A stretch of 64,000 nucleotides of DNA, from NCBI GenBank assembly GCA_022496805.1, contig CM040085.1, positions 46,033,811-46,097,810 of the forward strand, read 5' to 3'. The position numbers were made by a program, and so were the translations under genes. This DNA comes from Pohlia nutans (Eukaryota > Streptophyta > Bryopsida > Bryales > Mniaceae). This document shows positions 55,831 to 64,000 of the stretch, piece after piece. Under the pieces are notes generated by a model that was not told the DNA's origin, did no database searches, and worked only from the letters and a program-made list of their open reading frames with translations. Position 1 is the stretch's first letter; each line of letters starts with the position of its first letter.

Positions 55831-56514
55831 TCCGTTAAGTTATTTTACGCGTCAATCAAATCCTCATTTTGGGGCTCAGAGATTGCTAAATTTAGAAATT
55901 GTACTATGAAGAGCAATTCTTTGTCGGCTCTTAATTGCCGCCATCTGTATAATTCCCCACGAGTTTCATGTTGCAGGTGATTAAAAGCCTGTACATGTGA
56001 CAAATCTTTCCTACACAGGTTTCTGTTTTGGGTGTCGAACTTTCAATAAGGTTTTCAGCATGCTGGGCTTTCCGGTTTTGGGTTTCTGGGGCTGGCGAGC
56101 TGCTGGGCTTTCCGGTTTGCGGAGTCGAACTTGGGCTCTGAACAGAGTCAAATTGAGCAAGCCCATGTTAGCCAGATGGAAGCTTGCTCCCACTCTCACT
56201 TGCATGCCGCTCCTTATCTGGGACCCTGGCTGATTGTTCTTTTCCTTGTAGTTTAATGGATTGGTTTCACTCTTTCGAATCAAAGAATTGAGCAAGCCCA
56301 ACAGCTCGCCAAATATGTCCACCAATCATTAATTTGAGGGCTATTTTTAACTTAGAACAATGCTAGACAAGAAGTAGTCCAACAAGGAGACTTATTAAAA
56401 GGAGATTTTATGAAAAAAACTTGATGGCCTTGAAGCATGCGCCATTGCACCAAGGAATAGTCTTCAAGCCCATTATCTAATTATTGATTGAACAAAAGTT
56501 CTTGCTTGGTGTGA
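55831..56514. other. Spacer
   Basis: Short inverted TGAGCAAGCCCA words near 56152 and 56289; GGGCTTTCCGGTTT repeats at 56066 and 56105. No gene. Confidence 0.4.
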
Positions 56515-56942
56515 GAGCATCTCCACCGGTACTCGCCATATGGGGCCGCCAAACGGGGACTCGCCAAACGGGGCCAGATCGTCCCTCACCGAGACTCGCC
56601 AAACAGTCGGTGGCGTCGCGGCCGCGCCAAAAATCTCTCTCCGCTCGCCATTGTTCGGGGTTCTCTTTGATCTTGAGCGCGCCCCTTCTGCGGGAATTCT
56701 TGGGAAGATTGTGTCTATTTTGAAGTTTCGGATTATTGATTGATTATCCAGAGCGGCTCACATGAGCTGGAGCCCCCGCATGACCTGGAGTTCCACCTAA
56801 ATCGAGCAGGTACAGAAGGCCGGAATCCTGAAGCGCGAGCCCCGGTGCGGCACTCAATAATTTCTAGAGTCACTGTTCATATTGGGGCCCCTCCAAATCT
56901 CGTTTTGCGAGCCAGAAATGGCGAGTACCGGTGGAGATGCAC
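56515..56942. mobile_element. PIF/Harbinger-type MITE 4
   Basis: 428 bp with 25-bp inverted ends starting GAGCATCTCCACCGGTACTC, the right tip changed by one base. Flanked by TGA (56512-56514, 56943-56945). The interior is unusually GC-rich (CGCCAAACGGGG repeats). Confidence 0.88.
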
Positions 56943-56991
56943 TGAGTAAATTGCTTGCAACAAAGCTTTCGTAGATGGCGGGGACAACTCA

Positions 56992-57297
56992 TGGCCCATT
57001 CACACCAAGCCCGTGCCGCACTTGCATTTGCGTTCCCAAAATGGAGGAAGATAAAACCGAGAAACCAAAAAAATTCAAAGCCTTGTCTTTTCTTGTTGCA
57101 ACTACTGTTCAAGTACTATGCAACTGCGTTACAATGGCACAAGTAGAGCCATGCTCATTTTTGCATAGCGTTCCTTTTTGTCATGCTTTAGAGTAATTTC
57201 TAACTGCGTATTTTAAATTTCTTGGTTGACAACAGATTCCTCGAAGTTAAGTGATGCATGCATGCATGCGGCAACATAGTTGTATGTGAATGGGCCA
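56992..57297. mobile_element. Family C MITE, copy 3
   Basis: 306 bp, ends TGGCCCATTCACACC and GTGAATGGGCCA, flanked by TCA (56989-56991, 57298-57300). A GCATGCATGCATGC run lies near the right end. Confidence 0.9.
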
Positions 57298-57667
57298 TCA
57301 AACTTTGACCCCAAATACCATTTATTGGCGTTAAATGGGTTGTTGTTGGGGCGGACTTCAGAGCAAATACATCTCACTACACCAAATCCTGGCATTGGTC
57401 CCTCAAAAGCACTTGCTACCTGGGCATGATTTTAGTGCAGAAAGTAATTCCCGGAGTTCCCTACATCTTATGTAACTCATTAATGTGTTTCTATTTTTAG
57501 CGTGAATCTGACAATGGCCCCGTCGACAAGTTTTTGCTTTTTTCACCCCCTGCTGACGATTTACAATAAAAGCATACAATTTTTGTATAACACTGTAATT
57601 CAATGTTTCACAGTGTTTCACAAAAATTCACATTTAGATATGTAGTGAAGGCCAACTAGACGCTTGG
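57298..57667. other. Spacer
   Basis: Nothing recognised. Confidence 0.35.
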
Positions 57668-57800
57668 CCTGCCTCGGTTTCATCCTCTGCCCATATCTAC
57701 TTCACGTTGCAGTAAAACCACAACCCCTCCGTATGAAACATTGGCTAGCAGTGTTTCGTGCATGCCAATGTCACATAACAAGAATAAGGCTGAGTGGAGT

Positions 57801-57849
57801 TATCCCATAAGGTTTGTGCCATTCACAGTCATAGTAAGGGTATATAGGG
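57801..57849 (+). promoter_or_regulatory. Plant snRNA-type promoter elements
   Basis: ATCCCATAAGG at 57802-57812 resembles the plant upstream sequence element (RTCCCACATCG, 8 of 11), and TATATAGGG begins at 57841. They lie about 70 and 31 bp upstream of the U2-like start at 57872, the spacing known for plant Pol II snRNA genes. Confidence 0.55.
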
Positions 57850-57871
57850 CTGTGGGTTTGAAGGGAGAAGC

Positions 57872-57907
57872 ACACCTTTCTTAGCCTTTTGACTAAGTCC
57901 AAGTGTA
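57872..57907 (+). pseudogene. U2 snRNA 5' end, left arm (truncated)
   Basis: ACACCTTTCTTAGCCTTTTG followed by ACTAAGTCCAAGTGTA aligns with the first 36 nt of plant U2 (ACCTTTCTCGGCCTTTTGGC, then TAAGATCAAGTGTA) with a few differences. U2 homology ends abruptly after AAGTGTA, so no functional RNA can be made. The branch-point-recognition region is absent. Confidence 0.75.
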
Positions 57908-58524
57908 AATACAATTTGCAACCTTTGTCTTCAAGGTTCACCTAATTTGTATTAGATTATGTGGTACAAAATTTTTTACAAAACTGTCTTCAACTTTTTC
58001 ACTTCATCTTGGCCGACTTCTCACTCCTTACAGGCAACGCACTCTCAATTGGAAATTGTGTCGACATTTACTTTTAAGCTTCAAGGCCTGCCAATAATTT
58101 GTCTCTACATTAATTCTTGCACTCAATCTGTGTTTGTTCACTCACAATCGAAAACTATCAAGTTCAGATTCAAGTTGACCTTGTGTTGGAGATCAGTAGT
58201 GAAACAGGGCTGCCAACATGTCATGGAGCCGTACAAACTTTTCTGTGAAAATTGTCTTCAACTTCTATACCTCATAATCTAATGCAAGGGTGTTTTTGCA
58301 CTACAGATGTCATAGTTTGAACCAAAAAAGTGTGTAATGTTGTAAAGCAATTGATTAAATGACGTAATATAATAAGTAGGGAAAACACCAAGAATATTTT
58401 ATTTTTTTGGAATATTTTTTGAGAACTCGCCATTTTAAGGGGCGTTTAATGTAAAGGAACAAAAGTTGCGACCATAAATCTCTAATATCCACCTTTCTCA
58501 TATAACATTTTTGAAATATTTTTG

Positions 58525-58528
<4 letters not shown>

Positions 58529-58566
<38 letters not shown>
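58529..58566. repeat. (TA)19 microsatellite
   Basis: 38 bp of TA repeat, followed by CACG. Confidence 0.97.
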
Positions 58567-58569
<3 letters not shown>

Positions 58570-58759
58570 GCAATCCTAGAATACCTTTTCAGTGTTGTTA
58601 ACATTTTTGCTAAAAAACCAATTTCAATAACCAATAGAAATTGTTAATGCCAAAATTTTGCTTCTTATGCAATATCACACTACACATTTTGGACACCCTA
58701 CCATGAAAACATCCACAAATTAGGTGAACCTTGAAAACAAAGGTTGCAAATTATATTTA

Positions 58760-59201
58760 AATAGATAGATAGAAACTCCGGTCCCTACGTGGGGCCGGAG
58801 TGAATAAAGTGTTTGTTCGTGATGACAATGATCTAGTGCCCACTGGACAATGGGCCATTGGAACAAAACTACTCTTCCCTATCGGGAATATATACTCTAG
58901 TGACCAATAACCAAATAAGAGTAGCTAGTGACAAAGTAATCATGATCTAAGGTTTGGATAGTTTGTTGGGTAAAATAGAGGATTTGTGCGGTTAGTGATT
59001 GCCAAGTTATAAGTTCTATGGTTGGATGGTGGGGGACGTTGTGTTATGATGGATCCGTGTTGGGTGGTTCGGGTTCGATTCATAATGAATCCGTTTGAGC
59101 ATTGTTGTGATATACATAACTTGGTGCTGCTAGTGAGTTATCATAGGTGTACCATCCAACCGGCCCCATCCTACTTATTTGAGACAAGTATATGTACAAA
59201 T
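58760..59201. mobile_element. SINE-like insertion with 9-bp target duplication
   Basis: 442 bp flanked by TTATATTTA at 58751-58759 and 59202-59210. The left 145 bp with the AGATAGATAG terminus match the tail half of the SINE at 5386. At 59020-59085 the plus strand carries GGTTGGATGGTGGGG and GGTTCGGGTTCGATTC, A-box and B-box like, in the opposite orientation to the tail, so the insertion may be a composite of two SINEs. Removing it restores the inverted-repeat arm exactly. Confidence 0.8.
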
Positions 59202-59208
59202 TTATATT

Positions 59209-59243
59209 TATACTTGATCTTAGCCAAAAGACCAAAAAGGTGT
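59209..59243 (-). pseudogene. U2 snRNA 5' end, right arm (truncated)
   Basis: On the minus strand it reads ACACCTTTTTGGTCTTTTGG then CTAAGATCAAGTATA; the block CTTTTGGCTAAGATCAAGT is identical to U2. It is truncated at the same point as the left-arm copy. Confidence 0.8.
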
Positions 59244-59443
59244 GTTTCTTTCTTCAAACCCACAACGCTATGTAAATGGCATAAATCTTATGGAATAACT
59301 TCACTAAGCCTTATTCTTGTCATATGACATTGGCATGCACAATAGTGTTTCAAAATGAAACACTGCTAGCCAATGTTTCGTGCGGAGGGGTTATGGTTTT
59401 ACTGTAACGTGAAGTAGATATGGGCAGAGGATGAAACTAAGGT

Positions 59444-59829
59444 GGGTCCCACGTCCAATTAACCTTTATTACAATGCCAATGGATGATGGCCCCAAGTAT
59501 ACTACGTTTGTACTGTATAAAGCTGGAGAAGGAGTAAAACAGGCGGGCTTGTAATCCCTGTATGTGTTGTAATATGTATAATGTGCCACTTGCGTAGGCA
59601 CAAAATCTTCAATATGACTCAAAAAAATTCCCCAAAAATCTTAAAATATTACCGGAGTCCATGCCCAAAATATTGTAGAAGTCATAATCCTTGAATACTT
59701 TTACCATTAGGTACTAAATTCTCAAATACAGAAAACATAAGCCAATTCTGGCTGCAACATCCTAAAAGGGTTAAATTAGTTTTGATATCAATTAGCTTTG
59801 GTCTTTGGCAGTTTGCCATCTCTCTTTTC
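59444..59829. other. Spacer with a solitary AAGGG-TTAA
   Basis: CCTAAAAGGG-TTAA at 59761-59774 resembles a TTAA MITE terminus without partner. No gene. Confidence 0.4.
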
Positions 59830-59953
59830 CTTTCTTTCACTTTAATTTGTAATTTATTTCTTGCTTGGTCCCTGGGCGGACCTAGCTGGGGCCTTGCTGT
59901 ATTTATATCTTTCTTGTAGTAAAGGATTCTCTTTAATTGTGCCCCAAAAACAA
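59830..59953 (+). mobile_element. LINE 3' end fragment
   Basis: GGTCCCTGGGCGGACCTAGC, TCTTTCTTGTAGTAAAGGAT and an A-rich end match the LINE 3' UTR type seen at 51915-52020. Boundaries approximate. Confidence 0.65.
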
Positions 59954-60016
59954 ATACTGCAGATAGAAGATAAAAAAATTAATTATGGACTTAGTGCAGG
60001 ATCTGACTGATCATTT

Positions 60017-60195
60017 TTTTTAAAAGCTTTTTTTGACACAAATAAAGCAATACACTTTACTGCACAGAGGAGATAAAAAATACAAACCAACCTTGCCAGG
60101 TCCGGCGAGGTTCTTTTTCTTTTTTGACACAAACGAAACTTGTTTCATTGCGAGTGTAAAAAGATAAAAACCACCCAGTTGAGAATGGCAAGTCA
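60017..60195 (-). mobile_element. Two LINE 3' ends in tandem, inverted
   Basis: Two successive TTTTTTGACACAAA starts (60027 and 60122) lead into minus-strand 3' UTRs, the first with ACCTGGCAAGGTTGGTTTG. The second is probably inserted in, or fused to, the first. Confidence 0.65.
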
Positions 60196-60661
60196 TTTGA
60201 TACTAGATCGATACTAGATCGATACGAGATCGATACCAGGTCAATAATAGAGTTATCTGAAAACATGATAGGAGTTATGAAACTTCTATGGTGTGTTTTC
60301 ATGCCGATATAATCAATTTCTGAGAACCATTGTTCATGAACAATTTCTTAGTCCCTTCATAAATAGACCCTTAGGCTTGGGGGAACTTGTGGGAATTCTC
60401 CTTTACCATTGGGGAAGTCATGAGTTCCAGGCCCCACGGTGGTAAAGGGCCTTGTTTTAGATTATCCTTCAACTCACCATAGATTAGTTTTGAAGTCTTT
60501 TTAAACTCAAAACGAGTTTAAGGTGAGTTTGAGATTTCTTTCCACTTTGAGACACTCTTTTCAGTTAACTCTATTGCACAAGGATATATGGGACTGTAGC
60601 AGCCAGAATAAGAAGAAGACCAGGCAGGGAATGTCTCTTTGGAACATTCCAAACTAACTCA
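60196..60661. other. Spacer
   Basis: GATACTAGATCGATACGAGAT-type short repeats at 60197-60245. GTCATGAGTTCCAGGCCCC at 60418 may be a SINE B-box remnant. Confidence 0.35.
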
Positions 60662-60966
60662 TGGCCCATTCACACCAAGCCGTTGCCGCACTTGCATCTA
60701 TGTTCCCGAAATGGAGGAAGGTAAAATTGAGAAACAAAAAGAAAATTCAAAGCCTTGTCTTTTCTCGCTGCAACTATTGTTCACGCACTGTGCAATTACA
60801 TTACAGTGCCACAACTAGAGTCATGCTCTTTTTTTGCATTATGTTCCTTTCTGTCATGCATTAGAATAATTTCTTATGCGTATTTTATATTTCTTGGTTG
60901 ACAACAGATTCCCTCAAAGTTATCTGATGCATGCATGCTGCAGCATTGGTGTATGTGAATGGGCCA
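60662..60966. mobile_element. Family C MITE, copy 4
   Basis: 305 bp, ends TGGCCCATTCACACC and GTGAATGGGCCA, flanked by TCA (60659-60661, 60967-60969). Confidence 0.9.
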
Positions 60967-61026
60967 TCAGTCAGAAAGGTGAGCACCACTTATCCATTGC
61001 AGTGTGCAACTGTGCATCATCCATCA

Positions 61027-61335
61027 TGGCCGGTGCACACCAGGCCAGTGCCGCACTTGCGTTTGCGTTCCCCATATGCAGGAAGGTAAAACCCAAAAAC
61101 AATTAAATATTGAAGGCCTTGTCCTTTCTTGCAGCAACTACTGTGCAAGCACTGTGCAACTACAATTCATCAACGCAAGCTGAGCCATGCTCTTTTTTTG
61201 CGTTGCGTTCCTTCTTGTGTTGCGTTCCAGTAATTTCTCATTTCATATTTTATATTTCTTGGTTTCCCACAGATTCCTTTGAATTTACCGAACGCACGCA
61301 TGTTGGCTGCACGAGTGGCATATGTGAACGGGCCA
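61027..61335. mobile_element. Family C MITE, copy 5
   Basis: 309 bp, ends TGGCCGGTGCACACC and GTGAACGGGCCA, flanked by TCA (61024-61026, 61336-61338), in the same orientation as copy 4 and only 60 bp from it. Confidence 0.88.
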
Positions 61336-61566
61336 TCAGTTAGCGATGGAATGTGGGTGGGGCTTTTATATGGCAGCAGTTTGGCCACAGGCAATTATAG
61401 CTAGTAACAACAATTCATACATCAGTCCAAGTGCACATATCTTTCACATGCATGCATTTCGTTTGTGAAGTGAATGCATTTCAATGAGAAGTAGAAGTGT
61501 TTTCCCAAATCCGGTTTCCCAAATCCGGTGGGCACTCGTTCATTGTCAAGACAAACAAACACTTAA

Positions 61567-62215
61567 CCCTTTCGTGCTCAAATTACTTCGTGGTCCGTGA
61601 TGTGTCAAAAACGCAAATAACGGAAAATTCCTGAAGAATTGGATTTTGAATTGTCAAATTCAGATTTTGAAATTTATAATATATATTTTTTAGAAAAAGA
61701 AAATTTTAATTTGGAGTTGTGCAACTATCAAAATACCTATGAAAAAAACGCAAAAAATATTGCAAACACTTGAAAATACTTACAAATACAACACATGTAC
61801 TATGTGGTATTTCTTGTGTTTGGAAGTTTGTTATCTTGTTTTATTTTTTTGAATTGTGTTCTCTTGTTCATGTTCCATTAGTGTATGTTGTCCGACCTTT
61901 GATCCATGTACCAACTTCTTTCATATTTTAACCTATAAATTTTTGTCCTAAACCGTACATGGATAAGTCACTTTCACTTATAAAATTTACAATAATTATG
62001 TGTGAGTCCGTTCTTAACATAAAAGATTGCAACGGAGAGGTGTTGACATAGGTCATTGCTGAACATCTTCACTTTCATTTTAGAAAATTTTACCCAAGTT
62101 CTATTTAACTTTGAAGTCACACACCCTCCAAAATCTCATTTTTGAGTGTGCATTTATATGGTTCAAAGACATACTATGATCTTCCAATCCCACCATCGGA
62201 TAATTCTCTAATTTT
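61567..62215. mobile_element. TTAA MITE, family G, truncated copy
   Basis: Starts TTAA-CCCTTTCGTGCTC at 61563. It matches the inverse of the right three quarters of 62516-63315 through blocks such as GTGTGTGACTTCAAG and TTGCAATCTTT. The far end is missing. Confidence 0.75.
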
Positions 62216-62515
62216 GGCAAAATGCCTCGTCCACTTGAGAATACAATTGTATGTTACTTCCTATTTTCATCCATTCTGTTTATGGTAGTATTAATCATGG
62301 TGGAAAAAACCAGTGAAATCCAGTGAACGAACTACAATACAAAAAGGGTTACATGGTTAATTTATGCCAGCATGAAAAGAGGACTGAAGTTTCTATCTAT
62401 CTAGAAGTGTTCTCAGATTTGGAGATAGGAGCTTGTTCAACCAATGCAAATGCTCATATTGGCTTTGGCATAGAGCGATGCCATCATGCATACATTTACC
62501 ATTAACCCTTTAGTG

Positions 62516-63315
62516 CCCAGAGTGGTTCAGGAGAAACTACAGTTTTTTGGGTGACGTTTCTTTAAAACTCTCTCTGTTGAAATTAGGGATACTATTATTA
62601 GTATGGACCCAACCACATGAATGTAAGCATAGCTAATGAAACAACTGTCGGTTAAATCTTGGTAAGATCGGACCGTTGGATTAGAAGATTATAGTATGTC
62701 TTTGAACCGTATAATGCACACTCAAAAATGAGATTTTGGGAGGTGTGTGACTTCAAGGTTAAATAGAATTTGGGTTAAATTTTCAAAATTAAAAGTGAAG
62801 ATGTTCAGCAATGGCCTGTGTCAACATCTCTTCATTGCAATCTTTCATGTCAAGAACACACTCATACATAATTATTGTGAATTTTATAACTGAGAGTGAC
62901 TTATCCATGTACGGTTTAGGACAAAATTTATACGTTAAAATAAGAAAGGAGTTGGTACATTGATGAAGATCAGACTACATACACTAATGGAACATGAATA
63001 AGAGAACACAATCCAAAAAAAAAAATACAAGATAACAAACTTACAAACACAAGAAATACCACATAGTACGTGTGTTGTATTTGTAAGTATTTTCTGTATT
63101 TTGAGGTATTTGCAGTATTTTGGTGTTTTGTACATAGGTATTTGGATAGCTAAGAAAGTCAGATTTCAATTTTTTTTTTTTTTTTGCATCATCTGCAAAA
63201 TCAAAAGATGCACATCTGAACTGTAGACATTGGACTGAGATGGTTCACAGATTTTCCAGCATTTCATTTTCTAGTGATCTAGTGACCACTTAGTGGTTAC
63301 CTGGGCACTAAAGGG
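62516..63315. mobile_element. TTAA-flanked MITE, family G, complete copy
   Basis: 800 bp between TTAA at 62512-62515 and 63316-63319, termini CCCTTTAGTGCCCAG and CTGGGCACTAAAGGG. Together with the truncated copy it makes a large head-to-head inverted arrangement. Confidence 0.9.
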
Positions 63316-63319
63316 TTAA

Positions 63320-63831
63320 CCTCTCTAGTGACCCGCACAACAAACCCATCTTTGGGCAGCAATTTTCAGTAAAAAAACTGTTTTTCAAATTCATTATTCT
63401 TATGTATCTAAAGTGGTATCAATTATCTTTCTATGAGTGTATTACATATTGAAATTGCTCTTGCCAAAAACTTTTATGAATAAAGAACACTGAGTGTGCA
63501 ATGTTCATGATTGTTGTCTCAAATCTTTGGCCATCTTAATTTTTATAATCGATGTAAGATGAAGTTTCATTCAATCATAAAAAATTTAGACACTAAAATT
63601 ACTAACTATAGTTTCAGGATATAGTAAGTAATACTAGTGAATCCGTTATTCATGTGTAATAGATTCTCTTAGGATGAAAACTTTATAAAAGTTGTAAAAT
63701 GTACATATTTTATAGCACATCCAAGAAAGAAGAATGCGGTCAATTACATGAATTCTCCTGACTTTCCATGTCTTGTTCAGAACGTGAGACTGCTGCATTG
63801 AAGACCCCGACTTTGAATCCCCTCATCGACG
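63320..63831. other. AT-rich spacer
   Basis: No gene or repeat end recognised. Confidence 0.4.
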
Positions 63832-63835
63832 TTAA

Positions 63836-64000
63836 CCCCTAAAGGACCGGGGGTGTTGAACTTAGCTCTTGTTCTCTTGACTAGCTCTTGTAGCAAGCTC
63901 AATTCCTCATTGGTGTGGGGTAATTTTGACGATCGGCACCGTTGAAATTAAAGAAGACTTACGTAGATTTTTTATGAAAAAAAGATCAACAAAATCGCAT
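63836..64000. mobile_element. TTAA-flanked MITE, family A, copy 3 (cut by the window end)
   Basis: Starts TTAA-CCCCTAAAGGACCGG at 63832 and follows copies 1 and 2 base by base, with few differences, to the window end. Confidence 0.88.

Larger units (their letters stand above)
57668..59443. mobile_element. Long inverted-repeat element with U2 snRNA 5' ends in both arms
   Basis: Left arm 57668-57953. Right arm in inverse, 59443 down to 59202 and then, across a nested SINE-like insertion, 58759 down to 58716. The arms share TTTCATCCTCTGCCCATATC, ACATTGGCTAGCAGTGTTTC and the U2-like block. The roughly 760-bp centre between the arms has no gene. No target duplication was resolved. Confidence 0.8.

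Overview
The window is nuclear DNA of a land plant. Evidence: split genes with GT-AG introns for plant-type proteins (a proteasome lid subunit, a plastid sugar-phosphate translocator with a transit-like N terminus, a DUF604/GT31 glycosyltransferase), plant-type L1 LINEs with a zf-RVT domain, tRNA-derived SINEs and a very dense load of MITEs. The exact lineage cannot be read from the sequence; a non-seed plant is a low-confidence guess. Five protein genes are convincing. RPN6 (minus, 376-2752, 2 exons), an RlmN-type radical SAM RNA methyltransferase (plus, 9973-13193, 8 exons), a DUF604 glycosyltransferase (plus, 17498-20409, 4 exons), a GPT-type glucose-6-phosphate/phosphate translocator (plus, 33948-35620, 2 exons) and an intronless ATP-grasp-like gene of unknown function (minus, 52955-53977). 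Their exons join in frame to complete proteins. They are unrelated housekeeping or metabolic genes, not an operon or cluster.

Layout. 0-3 kb: RPN6. 2.9-7.4 kb: a 4.5 kb Mutator-like element with 0.6 kb terminal inverted repeats and a 9-bp target duplication, only about 150 bp upstream of the RPN6 start codon; it carries a SINE and a TTAA-flanked MITE. 7.4-9.7 kb: MITEs and a LINE 3' end. 10-13 kb: the RlmN-like gene. 13.7-17 kb: MITEs and spacer. 17.5-20.4 kb: the DUF604 gene. 20.4-33.9 kb: a repeat province with a (TA)76 microsatellite, TTAA MITEs, two MULE MITEs and an unplaced acidic ORF. 33.9-36.5 kb: GPT and a tandemly duplicated 3' flank. 36.9-38.5 kb and 48.9-52.0 kb: decayed LINEs. 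39.8-48.8 kb: nested MITEs. 52.7-54 kb: the ATP-grasp-like gene. 54-64 kb: MITEs, LINE 3' ends, and an inverted-repeat element whose two arms carry the 5' end of U2 snRNA.

Four observations stand out. (1) The only GPT intron corresponds almost exactly to a dispersed repeat, and the insertion is flanked by a 24-bp direct duplication that supplies both splice sites, which looks like intron gain by mobile-element insertion. (2) At least ten elements end in CCCYTAA and are flanked by TTAA, which is piggyBac-like; one copy sits in a duplicated CTAG, and a tandem paralogue preserves its empty site. (3) A 1.8 kb inverted-repeat element carries U2 snRNA 5' ends in both arms, one behind a recognisable plant snRNA promoter layout. 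(4) The intronless ATP-grasp-like gene has a duplicated 3' flank about 4 kb away. Several insertions have paralogous empty sites inside this same window, so their target duplications are read directly rather than guessed.
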